Source of the DNA: Caulifigura coniformis
Lineage (GTDB): Bacteria; Planctomycetota; Planctomycetia; Planctomycetales; Planctomycetaceae
Assembly (NCBI RefSeq): GCF_007745175.1
Contig: NZ_CP036271.1
Coordinates: 372,001 to 436,000, forward strand
DNA length: 64,000 nucleotides
Direction of reading: 5' to 3'
Position numbers and translations under genes: made by a program. A model generated the notes under the pieces. It saw nothing but the letters and a program-made list of their open reading frames with translations, was not told where the DNA came from and did not search any database. Shown here piece after piece: positions 27,350 to 37,586 of the stretch. Each line of letters begins with the position of its first letter. Position 1 is the stretch's first letter.

Positions 27350-29440
27350 ATGGCAAGCCCCATCGAACTGGGGGCACACCTCGCTCCTTCCCCCAGGCAA
27401 CGATCCGTGCAATGCCCGGCCGCCGGCGCGAAGAAGGTTCGCGCAACGGAAAGGAAGGGCACTGCCAGGTCCTCACCGGGGCATCGGCCACAGGGGAGGC
27501 TCACGGGCCGCATCACGGTGCTCCTGGCCGTTCTCTCCATCGGCTTCCTCTCCTCTGCGGCTCTCGCCGAGAAGCCCAACGAGATTGACCGCCGCACGCT
27601 CGATCAGGGCCTCGCCGAACTCGGAAGCAACCTTGAGGGCCTCCCCGAAACCGCGAAGGCCAAAACCGATGCCGCCATCTGCTTCAAGGCTCTTGGCTGG
27701 ATGCTGCGCCACGAGGAATGGGCCCGCAAGACCGCCGTCCGCGATGCGCTCAACATCATCAGGATCGGCAATGAACGCATCAAACGCCTGCAGGCGGGCG
27801 AACCAGCCGTCCCGCTCAAACCGGGCAAGCATGTGCTGGCCTATCAGTCGGCCGTCGATGAATCACTGCAACCCTACGCCGTGAGCCTTCCCGAAGGCTG
27901 GCGGCCCGGCGAGTCGAAACGCTGGCCGCTCCACCTCGTCCTGCATGGCCGCTCGAACGACATGAACGAGGTCTCTTTCTTCGCTTCGCACGACGGCAAA
28001 CCGCCCGTCAAGGATTCGAACTGGATCCAGCTCGACGTGTATGGACGCGGAAACAACGCTTACCGCTGGGTCGGCGAAACGGACGTCTTCGAAGCCCTCG
28101 CCGATGTCAAAAAACGGTTCCTCATCGATGAACGTCGGATCGCCTTGTGGGGCTTCTCCATGGGCGGAGCCGGAGCGTGGCATCTCGGCCTTCAGCATCC
28201 CGACCTCTGGAGTTCCGTCGGCGCCGGGGCCGGCTTTGTTGATTTCTACGACTACCAGGGAATCTCCGAGGGCCTGCCGGAAATCCAGCACACGATGCTG
28301 AAGATCTATGACAGCAAGGATTACGCCCTGAATCTCTACAACGTCCCGGTCATCACTTACGGCGGAGAATTCGACAAGCAGCTGGCCGCAAGCCTCGCGA
28401 TGCTGGACGCCGCGCGATCGGTTGAAGTCCCCCTCTCCCTGCTCATCGGCCCGGGAATGGGCCACAAGTTCGATGACGCCAGCCTCAAGACGTTCATGGC
28501 GTTCCTGACCGCTCACAATGAGAAGGGGAGGCCCGAGTTCCCCGGTCGTCGAGCTCTCAAGTTCCACACCTACACGCTCAAGTTCAACAAGTGCGACTGG
28601 CTTCGGATCGAAGAACAGCACGAGCCCTATGTCGATTCCGAGATCAACTCCACCTATGCCGATGGCATGCTGCAGGTCGAAACGCACAACGTTCGGGCCC
28701 TTGCGGTCGCCCGCGGCGTCGCTGATTTCGTGTCGATCGAAGTCCTGCCCAAAGTGGCCCTCGCGGAGGCGGCCGGCGGACAGCTGCCGGATGTCTACTT
28801 CGTCCAGGAGAAAAATGGACAGAAGGAGAACAACGGATGGAGGATGTTGTCCTACGACGAATCGCTGGCGTTCATTGACAATGAGCACGCTCACAAACGC
28901 CACGGCCTGCAGGGCCCCATCGACGACGCCTTCACACAGCCCTTCCTGATCGTCCGCGGCTCGGGAACTCCCTGGAACGCCAACATCGACCGATGGGCGC
29001 ACAGCGAGCGGAATCGCGTGGCGACGGAATGGGACCAGTGGTTCCGCGGACAGCTGCGCGTCGTGGACGACTCGGCTCTCGACGAGAAAGACATCTCCTC
29101 GCGAAACCTGGTCCTGTTCGGCGATCCCGGCAGCAATGCGGTGATCGCAAAGGTCATCGACAATCTGCCGCTGAAGTGGACGAAAGAAACCATCACGATC
29201 GGCGGCAAGATGTATCCGGCCGGCGACCACGTTCCCGTGCTCATCTTCCCGAACCCACTCAATCCGTCGAAGTACGTCGTCCTGAACTCTGGCCCGACCG
29301 TGAAAGCGGATGAGTATCGGAAGTCGAATGCGTGGTTCTTTCCCCGGCTCGGCGACGCCGCCGTGCTGAAGGTCGACGCCTCCGGTGCGACGCCCGTCTG
29401 GTCGACGATCATGAACAGCGACTGGGAGATCGAGAAATGA
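27350..29440 (+). CDS. Secreted alpha/beta-hydrolase (esterase/peptidase-like) protein
   Basis: This is a large exported protein of about 640-700 residues. The signal core (TVLLAVLSIGFLSSAALA) ends about 80 residues after the ATG used. GTG at 27407 or 27518 would give shorter leaders, so the start is uncertain. An N-terminal helical region precedes an alpha/beta-hydrolase domain: WPLHLVLHGRSNDMNE (oxyanion region), then the nucleophile elbow GFSMGGAGAWHLG (Ser near residue 270) and a late GHKFDD that may hold the catalytic His. This layout matches planctomycete prolyl-oligopeptidase-like esterases. About 300 beta-rich residues follow. The stop overlaps the next start (ATGA at 29437), so it is translationally coupled to the DUF6807 gene. 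Confidence 0.85.
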   Translation: MASPIELGAHLAPSPRQRSVQCPAAGAKKVRATERKGTARSSPGHRPQGRLTGRITVLLAVLSIGFLSSAALAEKPNEIDRRTLDQGLAELGSNLEGLPETAKAKTDAAICFKALGWMLRHEEWARKTAVRDALNIIRIGNERIKRLQAGEPAVPLKPGKHVLAYQSAVDESLQPYAVSLPEGWRPGESKRWPLHLVLHGRSNDMNEVSFFASHDGKPPVKDSNWIQLDVYGRGNNAYRWVGETDVFEALADVKKRFLIDERRIALWGFSMGGAGAWHLGLQHPDLWSSVGAGAGFVDFYDYQGISEGLPEIQHTMLKIYDSKDYALNLYNVPVITYGGEFDKQLAASLAMLDAARSVEVPLSLLIGPGMGHKFDDASLKTFMAFLTAHNEKGRPEFPGRRALKFHTYTLKFNKCDWLRIEEQHEPYVDSEINSTYADGMLQVETHNVRALAVARGVADFVSIEVLPKVALAEAAGGQLPDVYFVQEKNGQKENNGWRMLSYDESLAFIDNEHAHKRHGLQGPIDDAFTQPFLIVRGSGTPWNANIDRWAHSERNRVATEWDQWFRGQLRVVDDSALDEKDISSRNLVLFGDPGSNAVIAKVIDNLPLKWTKETITIGGKMYPAGDHVPVLIFPNPLNPSKYVVLNSGPTVKADEYRKSNAWFFPRLGDAAVLKVDASGATPVWSTIMNSDWEIEK

Positions 29441-30660
29441 GCACCCGGATGGCCGCGCTCGCGGCGGCGATGTTCTGCCTGTCGACTTCGATCGCGCCGG
29501 CCGCGGAGCCCGCGCCGCTGAAGGTCACCGTCACCAACGGACCCGTGCAACGCGAACTGCCGATTGTCCGCTTCGAGCTTCCTGCGGAATGGGCCCGGCA
29601 GACCTTCGATGTCGTCGAGCTGCGCGGTGACGCCGCCACCTGTCCTGTGCAGCCCGACACAGATGCCGGGGCCAACGTCGTCTGCTGGCGCGCGAACAAA
29701 CCGGTCGGCCCTCATGAAACCGTGACGTTCGAACTCCGGCCGAACCCCCACGTCGAGTCACGCGACGTGGTCTCCGCCCGCATCGATGCGCAGGGGGTCA
29801 CTCTCGCCGGCGGCAAACACAACATTGTGCAGTACAACGTCCGCACCGTGGATCCCCCCGAAGGGGTCCCGGCCGTCTACCGCCGCAGCGGACACCTCCA
29901 TCCGGTCTGGACCCCCTCCGGCCGGATCGTGACCGCCGAGTTCCCGGCCGACCACATCCACCAGCACGCCATGTTCTCGGCGTGGGTGAACACCGAGTTC
30001 GACGGCCGGAAAACCGACTTCTGGAACCAGGGTGGAAAGACCGGAACCGTCGTCCATCGCGACCTGAAGGAAACCGACGTCGGCCCCGTCTTCGCACAGT
30101 TCACCACCCTGCTCGAGCACCAGGCGCTGACGGACGGAACCTCTCCCCGGCCGGCCATCCTCGAAACGATGCGCGTTCGCGGCTACGCATCGCCGCGACC
30201 CGAACTCAACGTGTTCGATGTCGAGCTCGAGCAGCGGGCCGCCAGCGAAATCCCGCTCAAGGTTCTGAAGTACCACTACGGCGGTTTCGCGGTCCGTGGA
30301 GCTTCGGAGTGGTTCCAGCAGCCCGAGAGCAACATGCTCACGAGCGAAGGAAAGAACCAGAAGGACGGCAACGAGACCCGTCCGAAGTGGGTCAACATGC
30401 ACGGCCTGATCGATGGCCAGCGGTGCGGCATTACCGTCATTCCGCATCCCGGCAGCGACCGCTCCCCGCAGCCGGTCCGCCTCCATCCCTCGAAGCCCTA
30501 TTTCGTCTTCTCGCCGCCGATTCTCGGGGAGTTCGAGATCACGCAGGAGCAGCCTTACCGCGCGCAGTATCGCATCGTCGTGCATGATGGTCCGGCCGAT
30601 CCCAAGCTGTTCGACCGGATGGCCGCGGAGTACGGTGACCCCCTCACGGCCAGCCGCTGA
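29437..30660 (+). CDS. DUF6807 (PmoA-like) family secreted protein
   Basis: The 407-residue protein starts at ATG 29437, overlapping the upstream stop by 4 nt. The signal peptide is MSTRMAALAAAMFCLSTSIAPAAE. The core region (TAEFPADHIHQHAMFSAWVN, TDFWNQGGKTGTVVHRD, then a long beta-rich part with GLIDGQRCGITVIPHPGSD) is characteristic of DUF6807, a family misleadingly called methane oxygenase PmoA. It has nothing in common with methane monooxygenase and is abundant in planctomycete sugar-degradation loci. The actual reaction is unknown. Coupling to an esterase-like gene suggests joint action on an external polymer. Confidence 0.85.
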   Translation: MSTRMAALAAAMFCLSTSIAPAAEPAPLKVTVTNGPVQRELPIVRFELPAEWARQTFDVVELRGDAATCPVQPDTDAGANVVCWRANKPVGPHETVTFELRPNPHVESRDVVSARIDAQGVTLAGGKHNIVQYNVRTVDPPEGVPAVYRRSGHLHPVWTPSGRIVTAEFPADHIHQHAMFSAWVNTEFDGRKTDFWNQGGKTGTVVHRDLKETDVGPVFAQFTTLLEHQALTDGTSPRPAILETMRVRGYASPRPELNVFDVELEQRAASEIPLKVLKYHYGGFAVRGASEWFQQPESNMLTSEGKNQKDGNETRPKWVNMHGLIDGQRCGITVIPHPGSDRSPQPVRLHPSKPYFVFSPPILGEFEITQEQPYRAQYRIVVHDGPADPKLFDRMAAEYGDPLTASR

Positions 30661-30734
30661 CAGGGAACCGCGACGCGCGGCCGTTCACGCAAGACACAGT
30701 TTTTCGACGACGTAGTTTCCAGAACCGGGACGGA

Positions 30735-32612
30735 ATGATGGCGGCCGAGCGACGACGCACAGCGACGATTTCTTCCACTTCGGCGAAGCTCTGCTGCTGG
30801 CTGGTGGCGCTGATCGGAACTGCGGCGATCCCCGCCGACGGGCAGGACGCGAAGACGCCCGCTGCGGCCGGGCGAATCCCGCTCGACGAGTTTCGTCCCA
30901 GGTCCCAACTGAGGACGCCGCAGCATCCGCTCACCCGCGCGAAGTTTCCCTGCATCAACGTCCACTTCCATCCGGAGAAGCTGACACCCGCGGAGCTCGA
31001 TCAGCAGGTCAAGGTGATGGATGACGCGAACATCGCCGTCAGCGTCAGCCTCGATGGCCGCGTCGGCACGAAGTTCAGCGAACACCTCGCCTGGCTCAAT
31101 GAACGGCATCCCAACCGCTTCGTCTCCTTCGTCCGGATGGACTACATCGGCGACGGCGATGCGAAAGATCCGAAAACGTGGGATGTTCACAAGCCGGGTT
31201 TCGGCGCGCGAATGGCCGACCGTCTCTCCGAAGCCGCCCGGCAGGGCGCCGCCGGACTCAAACTCCTCAAGAGCCTCGGCCTCACCCTTCGCGACCTCGA
31301 CGGAAAACTCATCTCCCCTGACGACCCGCGTTTCGACCCCGTCTGGGAACGGGCGGCCGAACTCGACATTCCCGTCATCTGGCATTGCGCCGATCCGCGC
31401 GCGTTTTTCGATCCCGTCGACGAACACAATGAACGCTACGAAGAACTGTCGCGCCATCCCGACTGGAGCTTCCACGGCGGCGACTTCCCGAAGTTCGATG
31501 ACCTCGTGGCAGCCCGCATGCGCGTCGTCGCGAAACATCCCAAAACGACCTTCATCCTCGCCCATTTCGCCGACCTCCCCGACGATCTGAAAACCCTCGG
31601 CTCGTACCTCGACCAGTACCCCAACGCCTATGTCGAGTTTGCGGGCCGGATCGCGGAACTCGGCCGGCAGCCCTACACCGCACGGGAGTTCTTCCTCAGG
31701 TACCAGGACCGCATTCTCTTCGGCACGGACGGCGTCCCGCCGATGACCGAACTCGTCCCGCACTTCCAGATGCTCGAAACGCGCGACGAGTATTTCCCGT
31801 ATGAAGACAATCCCTTTCCGCCCCAGGGCTTCTGGAACATCTACGGCCTCGATCTGCCCAACGATGTGCTCCAGCAGGTTTACTATGAGAACGCGGCCCG
31901 CGTGATCCCCGCCGTCAGGAAGGCGCTGGCGGCCTTCGCGAAAGGCAGGACCGACCTCGAAAAGATGTTCGCGACCGTGCGCGGTCCGGCCCGCTGGGAA
32001 GCGACGATGAAACGCTTCGACCAGGAGAACGCCACTGATGCACCGAAGCCGGGAGGCGTCGCCTTCGTTGGAAGTTCCAGCATGGTCCGCTGGAACCTCG
32101 ACAAGAGCTTTCCGGGCAAGGGATATGTCAATCGCGGGTTCGGCGGTTCACAGGCCTCGGAAGCCGTTCATTTCGCCCGCCGCATCCTCGAGCCCCTCAA
32201 GCCGAAGGTCGTCGTCTTCTATGAAGGGGATAACGACATCGCCCGCGGGAAATCGCCCGAGCAGGTGGCTGCCGACTTCCGGGAGTTCGTCGGGTTCATC
32301 CACAAGGAACTGCCTGACACCCGGGTCGTGATCCTGTCGGTGAAATACAGCCCGTCCCGGGCGAAATCGACCTTCCAGCACAAGGCGGTCAACGCGCTGA
32401 TCGAAGCCTACTGCCATGAAGACCCCCAGTGCCGGTATGTCGACGTCGCCACGCCTCTCCTTGGAGCAGACGGCAGCCCCGATCCGAAATACTTCGTGAA
32501 AGACATGCTCCATCTCAGCGACGAAGGTTACGCCGCCTGGGCGAAGCTCGTCGGTCCGGCGATCGAAGAGGCGCTCGCCGATCACGCCCGGCAGGCAGTC
32601 GCGAATCCATGA
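30735..32612 (+). CDS. Amidohydrolase (TIM-barrel) fused to an SGNH/GDSL hydrolase
   Basis: The 625-residue exported protein starts at ATG 30735. Its N-terminus (AKLCCWLVALIGTAAIPADG) is a signal peptide. Domain one (about 60-400) is an amidohydrolase_2-type barrel: CINVHFHPEKL (HxH metal site), IPVIWHCADPRAFFDP, TTFILAHFADL, and the late Asp in RILFGTDGVPP. Domain two (about 440-615) is an SGNH esterase: block I VGSSSMVRWN, Gly block NRGFGGSQASE, Asn block YEGDNDIARG, and Asp-His in DMLHLSDEGY. Both active-site sets look intact. Fusion suggests two steps on one acylated substrate, for instance decarboxylation or hydrolysis plus ester removal. Its stop overlaps the corA start. Confidence 0.87.
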   Translation: MMAAERRRTATISSTSAKLCCWLVALIGTAAIPADGQDAKTPAAAGRIPLDEFRPRSQLRTPQHPLTRAKFPCINVHFHPEKLTPAELDQQVKVMDDANIAVSVSLDGRVGTKFSEHLAWLNERHPNRFVSFVRMDYIGDGDAKDPKTWDVHKPGFGARMADRLSEAARQGAAGLKLLKSLGLTLRDLDGKLISPDDPRFDPVWERAAELDIPVIWHCADPRAFFDPVDEHNERYEELSRHPDWSFHGGDFPKFDDLVAARMRVVAKHPKTTFILAHFADLPDDLKTLGSYLDQYPNAYVEFAGRIAELGRQPYTAREFFLRYQDRILFGTDGVPPMTELVPHFQMLETRDEYFPYEDNPFPPQGFWNIYGLDLPNDVLQQVYYENAARVIPAVRKALAAFAKGRTDLEKMFATVRGPARWEATMKRFDQENATDAPKPGGVAFVGSSSMVRWNLDKSFPGKGYVNRGFGGSQASEAVHFARRILEPLKPKVVVFYEGDNDIARGKSPEQVAADFREFVGFIHKELPDTRVVILSVKYSPSRAKSTFQHKAVNALIEAYCHEDPQCRYVDVATPLLGADGSPDPKYFVKDMLHLSDEGYAAWAKLVGPAIEEALADHARQAVANP

Positions 32613-33730
32613 AACTTCCAGCGCGACCGACGCTCGTTCATCCTTTCCCCCATACCGCGCCCGGTGCTGCGCCCGGCACCATCGCCGTTCCGCCCAACGG
32701 CTATCCGCCGAAAATCGAGTTCTACGGCTGCAGCGACGGCCAGTGCGAAGCGCTCGTCATCGACAACGTCGAGACCCTTCCGGCGCTCATCGAGAAGCAT
32801 GCCCGCTGCTGGATCAACGTGGATGGACTGGGTGACGAACAGATTCTCAGGCGGCTCGCCGAACTGTTCCAGATTCACCCCCTCGCGCTCGAAGACATCG
32901 TCCACGTCCACCAGCGCGCGAAGGTCGAGGAGTATCCCGAGCACCTCTTCATCGTCCTCCGCATGGCCTGGCTCGGCGAGGAGCTGTACACCGAGCAGCT
33001 CAGCATGGTCATCCGCAACAATGTGGTCCTCACGTTCCAGGAGCGCCCTGGCGACTGCCTCGACCCTGTCAGGACACGCCTTCTCGATCGCCGCAGCAAC
33101 CTCAGGAAACTGTCGCTCGACCATGTCGCCCACGCCATCCTGGATGCGATCGTCGACGGTTATTACCCCGTCATCGAACGCTTCGGCGAATGGATCGAGG
33201 AATCGGAACGCCGCATTCCGCTCGCACGGGGGGCCTCCGTCATTTCCGACATCCACGACCTCCGCCAGGAACTCCTCTTCCTCCGCCGCTGCGTCTGGCC
33301 GCTGCGCGAGACGATGAACGTCCTCCTCCGCGACCAGTTCTCCTTCTTCACCCACGATACCCGGCTGCATCTGCGGGATACCTACGACCACACCGTCCAG
33401 CTGATGGACGTCGTCGACACCTACCGCGAGCTCTGCGCCGATCTCCGCGATTTCTACTACGCGGTGATGAGCCAGCGAACGAACGAAGTGATGAAGGTGC
33501 TCACGATCGTGGCGACCATCTTCATGCCGCTCAGCTTCATCGCGGGTGTTTACGGCATGAACTTCGACACGGCCTACCCGTCGAACATGCCCGAGCTGCA
33601 CTGGCCCTATGGATACATCTTCTCGCTTGCGCTGATGGCGCTGACGGCCGCAGGTCTGCTCTGGTTCTGCGCCCGCCGCCGCTGGCTGACTCTCGACGAA
33701 GTGAAACCCGAAGCCGACGAAGAGGGCTGA
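32609..33730 (+). CDS. corA: Magnesium/cobalt transporter CorA
   Basis: The 373-residue protein starts at ATG 32609, overlapping the previous stop (ATGA). The cytoplasmic N-terminal domain shows INVDGLGDEQILRRLAELF, HPLALEDIVHVHQRAKVEEY and FQERPGDC. A long helix region leads to TIFMPLSFIAGVYGMNFD, the first membrane helix and the GMN selectivity motif of CorA (about 300-320). A second membrane helix follows (about 335-355). It forms a homopentameric channel for Mg2+ (and Co2+) uptake across the cytoplasmic membrane. Coupling to a secreted hydrolase is an odd partnership, not a known operon. Confidence 0.95.
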   Translation: MKLPARPTLVHPFPHTAPGAAPGTIAVPPNGYPPKIEFYGCSDGQCEALVIDNVETLPALIEKHARCWINVDGLGDEQILRRLAELFQIHPLALEDIVHVHQRAKVEEYPEHLFIVLRMAWLGEELYTEQLSMVIRNNVVLTFQERPGDCLDPVRTRLLDRRSNLRKLSLDHVAHAILDAIVDGYYPVIERFGEWIEESERRIPLARGASVISDIHDLRQELLFLRRCVWPLRETMNVLLRDQFSFFTHDTRLHLRDTYDHTVQLMDVVDTYRELCADLRDFYYAVMSQRTNEVMKVLTIVATIFMPLSFIAGVYGMNFDTAYPSNMPELHWPYGYIFSLALMALTAAGLLWFCARRRWLTLDEVKPEADEEG

Positions 33731-33760
33731 TTCCCCGAGGCAAAGACTCGCCCCATCGAA

Positions 33761-33789
33761 GGGTGGCACTGGCGGAACCAGTACCACCC
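33761..33789. terminator. Hairpin between convergent corA and the TPR/MA-like gene
   Basis: Arms GGGTGGCACTGG (33761-33772) and CCAGTACCACCC (33778-33789) pair with one mismatch around a CGGAA-type loop. The position between two convergent stops suits a two-way terminator. No strong T-run is present. Confidence 0.45.
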
Positions 33790-33817
33790 ACGCCGGATGC
33801 GAGCAGCGGGAGACGGC

Positions 33818-36619
33818 TTACTTCGCCGAATCGAGCAGTTTCCTGGCGTCCTGGTCGTCCGGCTTCAGTTCGAGCGCCGTCTTCAAATGCCGGCGGGCCC
33901 GTTCCTGGTTGCCTGATTTCAGGTAGGCCAGCCCCAGCCCGCGGTGCGTCGCCGCGTCGCGAACATCAATCTGCATCGCCTCCCGACCCCAACGGATCGC
34001 CTCCTCCCATGTCTCCTCCTCGATCGCATGGTGCAGCAGCCAGGTCCGGGAGGTGAGATCGTCGAAATCCCGCTCGGCCACCTTCTGAAACAACTCCGGC
34101 AGCCGCTCGGTCTGGTCCAGCCTGAACAGCGAGATCGCCAGCAGGTAGGTGAAGCTGAGTTCGCGGGGATACTTCGCGAGCCCCGCCCCGAAAACGGCCG
34201 CCGACGTCTTGTAGTCCTTGTCGTCAAATGCCAGCCGCCCCAGGATCGAAACCACCGCCGGGTGTGGATCCTCGGGATCGAACGCCGTCTCCAGCCTCCG
34301 ACGCGCCGATCGCTCCTTCCGATCGCGCATGTCCAGCCGCGCCAGGATCGCCAGCGCCAAGGGATGCTTCGGCGACGCTTCGAGAATCTTGTCGGCCATC
34401 TTCCCCGCCTCGGCGCCTCGCGACGGAGGAGCATCATTCAGCAGTGCCCACGCCACCGCGGCCTGGTGATCCAGGTTGTCGGGGGCCGCTGTCAGTGTCG
34501 CCTGCGCGCTCGCCAGCGCCGGACTGCGGGGGACCTTCCCGTCGTTCAATTCCTCGATCACCCGATCCAGAAATGGAGTGAAGCCTTTCTCGAAATCCGC
34601 CAGCGAAACTCCGAACACCTCACGGATGGCCGCTGGCGTCTTGAGACCTTTCCGGTAGGCGTCAACCAGTCGGAACAGCGAGTCGCTTCCGAACGTCTCC
34701 TCCATGTACCGCGCATACAGCCGGCTCATGCAGTAGGCGTGCTGCCAGTCGTCGCCGTTCTTCGGCCGCTGGAATCCGTTGTTGACGGTCTCGAGCGTGA
34801 AGAGCGTTCCCGCTTCGCGGCGATCGATCAGCAGACGCCGCCACGTTTCCGGGAAAACGTTGCCTTCAGTGCGGACGGCGAGCGCTTCGGTGTACCAGTG
34901 CGGGATGCCGAAGTTCGTCTGCTGCAGTGTCAGCACATGGCAGAACTCGTGCTTCGCCACGCGGGCCCAGTTGTAGGGCTCGCGCGTCGTAGGCGACGAC
35001 AGCGCGACGATCATGCCGGTCGACGCCCCGATGGTCTGGATCCACGGCATCCCCGTCATCCGGGCGCTGAACCACGAATGCCCCGATTCCCCCTTGGCCG
35101 CACTGAAGATCTCGAAGGCCGTCCGTTCCGGCGGCTCGAATCCGAACTCTTTCGTCAACGGCTCGTACAGGCTTTCCAGTTCCTCGGAGAGATAGCTCGC
35201 GAAGACCTTGTCCGTTGCGTCATAGCGCAGGATGAAGTGATCCGTCGATTGCGTTTCATACCGCTCGAGAACATCGAGCACCTTCCGCATGTTGCTGACG
35301 CGGACATGAAACCGGTCGGCCCGGAAGGCGTCATCGAGAATTTTGCGGGCGCTGGCGAGGTCTCCCGTTCGCATCTGCAGGAGACCCAGCGCCGTCCGCG
35401 GAGCCGACAGCTGCGGCGCCACGTCGATCGCGCGGGCATAGCAACTCGTGGCCGGGTCATACCGCCGCGCCTGCTCGAGCACGGTTCCCAGTTCCGTCAG
35501 GAACTGGCCAGGAGCCGGATTGCGTTCCACGAGTGACTTGAGGATCTGCACATACTCACGGCCGGCGATTTCCGCGGGGGCCGTGGCAGGGGACGAAAGA
35601 ACTGCCAGCGACAGACCGTCATCAGGAATTCCGTTCAGCAGGAGATCGCAACCGGCTTTCAGAGCCAGTCCTTCCTGCAACTGCGGATTCACGTCGAGGG
35701 CCCGGGTGATCCAGGGCAACGCGGCCGCGGGGGCTTCCGCGCCGAGTTCGACATTCGCCAGCAGCAGCAGCGCATCGATGTGGCGGGCATTCGTGGCGAG
35801 GGCCTGCTCCGCCAGCGTCCGGGCCTTCTCGGGATTGCGTTCATCCAGTTCGGCGCGGGCCATGCCGACCAGCAGGTCGGCCGAGTGGGGGTTGATGTCG
35901 AGGCCGCGCCGGAACTCCTGACGCGCCTGCCCGTTGTTGTGTTTTTCCAGCAGCAGGCTGCCGGAAAGGAAGTACGACTGCCACGCATTCGGATCGGCCT
36001 TCACCGCATCGGGCGTCAGGTCGTTCACGATGAAGGAGAACACCTGCCCGACGCCGCGGGCCCGGGCGTATCCGGCAGATCCTTCGGCGATCAGCAGCAG
36101 CGACTCCGCATCTTTGGGCTGGCGACGGTTGTAGTACTGCACGAACCACCGGAAATCCTCGGCCGCCGGTTCGAGCTTTCCCTGCTCGATCTTGATGCGG
36201 GCCCGCACGAGCCGGGCGAGAAGCTGTTCGCCATTCTTCACGAGGGCCGCGTCGGCCTGCTTGAGAGCGTCGACGTAGCGTCCGCGCGCCAGGTGCAGCG
36301 CCGCCAGATGCGCCCGGAGCGGCGCGGAATCGGGAAGCTGGTCGACCGCCGCTGCGAGCCGCTTCTCCGCTTCGTCGAAGTTCCCCGTTTCGAGCAGCGA
36401 GCGCGACAGGCCGATGACCGCTTCCGCGCGCTCGTCATCGCGGGCCGCATCGGCAAGCCGCGTCCAGGCGGCCACGGCCACGGCCGCGTCGTAGCGGCCG
36501 TGGCTGAGTTCATTCCGTGCGGCCTTGAGATCGTCGGCAACGTCGGCCCGCAGAGGGGCCGCAGGCAGCAGGAAGGCGGTGAGTAAGAAAGCCCGAAGTG
36601 CGACGCGGCCGAGATTCAT
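33818..36619 (-). CDS. TPR-repeat protein with MA-like metalloprotease domain
   Basis: The 933-residue exported protein starts at ATG 36619 with signal peptide [25 protein letters not shown]. Tetratricopeptide-type helical pairs fill about residues 25-430 (for example [34 protein letters not shown]-like repeats). A gluzincin-type domain follows (about 460-700), with [12 protein letters not shown] (HExxH) near 553 and a downstream Glu in WYTEALAV, as in peptidase MA-like enzymes. More TPR-type repeats close the protein (about 720-930), ending in an arm with [20 protein letters not shown]. It probably acts in the periplasm as a scaffolded protease. Confidence 0.87.
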   Translation of the reverse strand: MNLGRVALRAFLLTAFLLPAAPLRADVADDLKAARNELSHGRYDAAVAVAAWTRLADAARDDERAEAVIGLSRSLLETGNFDEAEKRLAAAVDQLPDSAPLRAHLAALHLARGRYVDALKQADAALVKNGEQLLARLVRARIKIEQGKLEPAAEDFRWFVQYYNRRQPKDAESLLLIAEGSAGYARARGVGQVFSFIVNDLTPDAVKADPNAWQSYFLSGSLLLEKHNNGQARQEFRRGLDINPHSADLLVGMARAELDERNPEKARTLAEQALATNARHIDALLLLANVELGAEAPAAALPWITRALDVNPQLQEGLALKAGCDLLLNGIPDDGLSLAVLSSPATAPAEIAGREYVQILKSLVERNPAPGQFLTELGTVLEQARRYDPATSCYARAIDVAPQLSAPRTALGLLQMRTGDLASARKILDDAFRADRFHVRVSNMRKVLDVLERYETQSTDHFILRYDATDKVFASYLSEELESLYEPLTKEFGFEPPERTAFEIFSAAKGESGHSWFSARMTGMPWIQTIGASTGMIVALSSPTTREPYNWARVAKHEFCHVLTLQQTNFGIPHWYTEALAVRTEGNVFPETWRRLLIDRREAGTLFTLETVNNGFQRPKNGDDWQHAYCMSRLYARYMEETFGSDSLFRLVDAYRKGLKTPAAIREVFGVSLADFEKGFTPFLDRVIEELNDGKVPRSPALASAQATLTAAPDNLDHQAAVAWALLNDAPPSRGAEAGKMADKILEASPKHPLALAILARLDMRDRKERSARRRLETAFDPEDPHPAVVSILGRLAFDDKDYKTSAAVFGAGLAKYPRELSFTYLLAISLFRLDQTERLPELFQKVAERDFDDLTSRTWLLHHAIEEETWEEAIRWGREAMQIDVRDAATHRGLGLAYLKSGNQERARRHLKTALELKPDDQDARKLLDSAK

Positions 36620-36696
36620 CGCGTTTCCCGCTGGAGTGCCGTACGAGTCATCCGCTGATATTCTCACGAAGTCACGCAATTCTTTGGAGTGTCAAC

Positions 36697-37440
36697 ATGC
36701 TGCGCCGCGAGTTTCTTTCGCTTCTGGTTCTGGCTGCCGCTTCCTCGACCAGCTTTGCACAAAACCAGCCCGCGCGTCCCCGCGCTGCGGCTGCTCCGAA
36801 TCCGGCGTATGCACAGATCACGGACGACCCTGCGCTGCCGCGCGTGCTCCTGATCGGCGATTCGATCTCGATCGGATATACGCTGCCGTTGCGCGAGGCG
36901 CTGAAAGGAAAAGCCAACCTGCATCGTCCGGCGACGAACTGCGGACCTTCGAACCGCGGTGTGGCCAACCTCGAAAGCTGGCTCAAGGCCGGCGGGTCGG
37001 ACAAGTGGGATGTCATCCAGTTCAACCACGGCCTGCACGATATCCGTCATTTCAGCGACCCGGAAAACAAGAAGCCCGTTGGAGCGGACGAGGGGCATCG
37101 CCAGGTGCTGGAAGAGGAGTACGAAAAGAACCTCCGCACGATCGTGGCCCGGCTGAAGAAGACTGGCGCGAAGCTGATCTGGCGGAACACCACGCCGGTT
37201 CCGGAAGGCTCGAACGGCCGCGTGACGGGTGACGAGGTCCGCTACAACGAGATCGCGAAGAAGGTCATGGACGAGAACCAGATCCCGATCGACGACATGT
37301 ACACCTTCTGCCTGCCGCGGCTGAAGGAGATCCAGAAGCCGAAGGACGTTCATTTCACCGAGGCCGGCTCGAAAGTGCTCGCAGAAGAAACGGCCAAAAT
37401 GATCGTGGCCGCACTGCCGAAACCGGCCGCGAAGAAATAA
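36697..37440 (+). CDS. Secreted SGNH/GDSL hydrolase
   Basis: A 247-residue protein starts at ATG 36697 with GGAG about 7 nt upstream. The N-terminus ([22 protein letters not shown]) is a signal peptide. All SGNH blocks are visible: [14 protein letters not shown] (Ser), [15 protein letters not shown] (Gly), [13 protein letters not shown] (Asn), and [16 protein letters not shown] (Asp-His). It is a single-domain esterase, probably removing acyl groups from carbohydrates outside the cytoplasm. It is divergent from the TPR/MA-like gene, with a 77-bp shared upstream region. Confidence 0.9.
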   Translation: MLRREFLSLLVLAAASSTSFAQNQPARPRAAAAPNPAYAQITDDPALPRVLLIGDSISIGYTLPLREALKGKANLHRPATNCGPSNRGVANLESWLKAGGSDKWDVIQFNHGLHDIRHFSDPENKKPVGADEGHRQVLEEEYEKNLRTIVARLKKTGAKLIWRNTTPVPEGSNGRVTGDEVRYNEIAKKVMDENQIPIDDMYTFCLPRLKEIQKPKDVHFTEAGSKVLAEETAKMIVAALPKPAAKK

Positions 37441-37586
37441 GTGACCACCGGCCGTGACCTCCTTCGCCTCTTCGACTCCTGTTCAGGCCAGCAGCAGTCG
37501 AAGAGCGCCGGGAAGCCGGCGGGAGCTGCTCCTCGCTGATGGACGGCGTGGACAAATTCGAGCGTTGGCCCCGAGAGTGTGATCGC

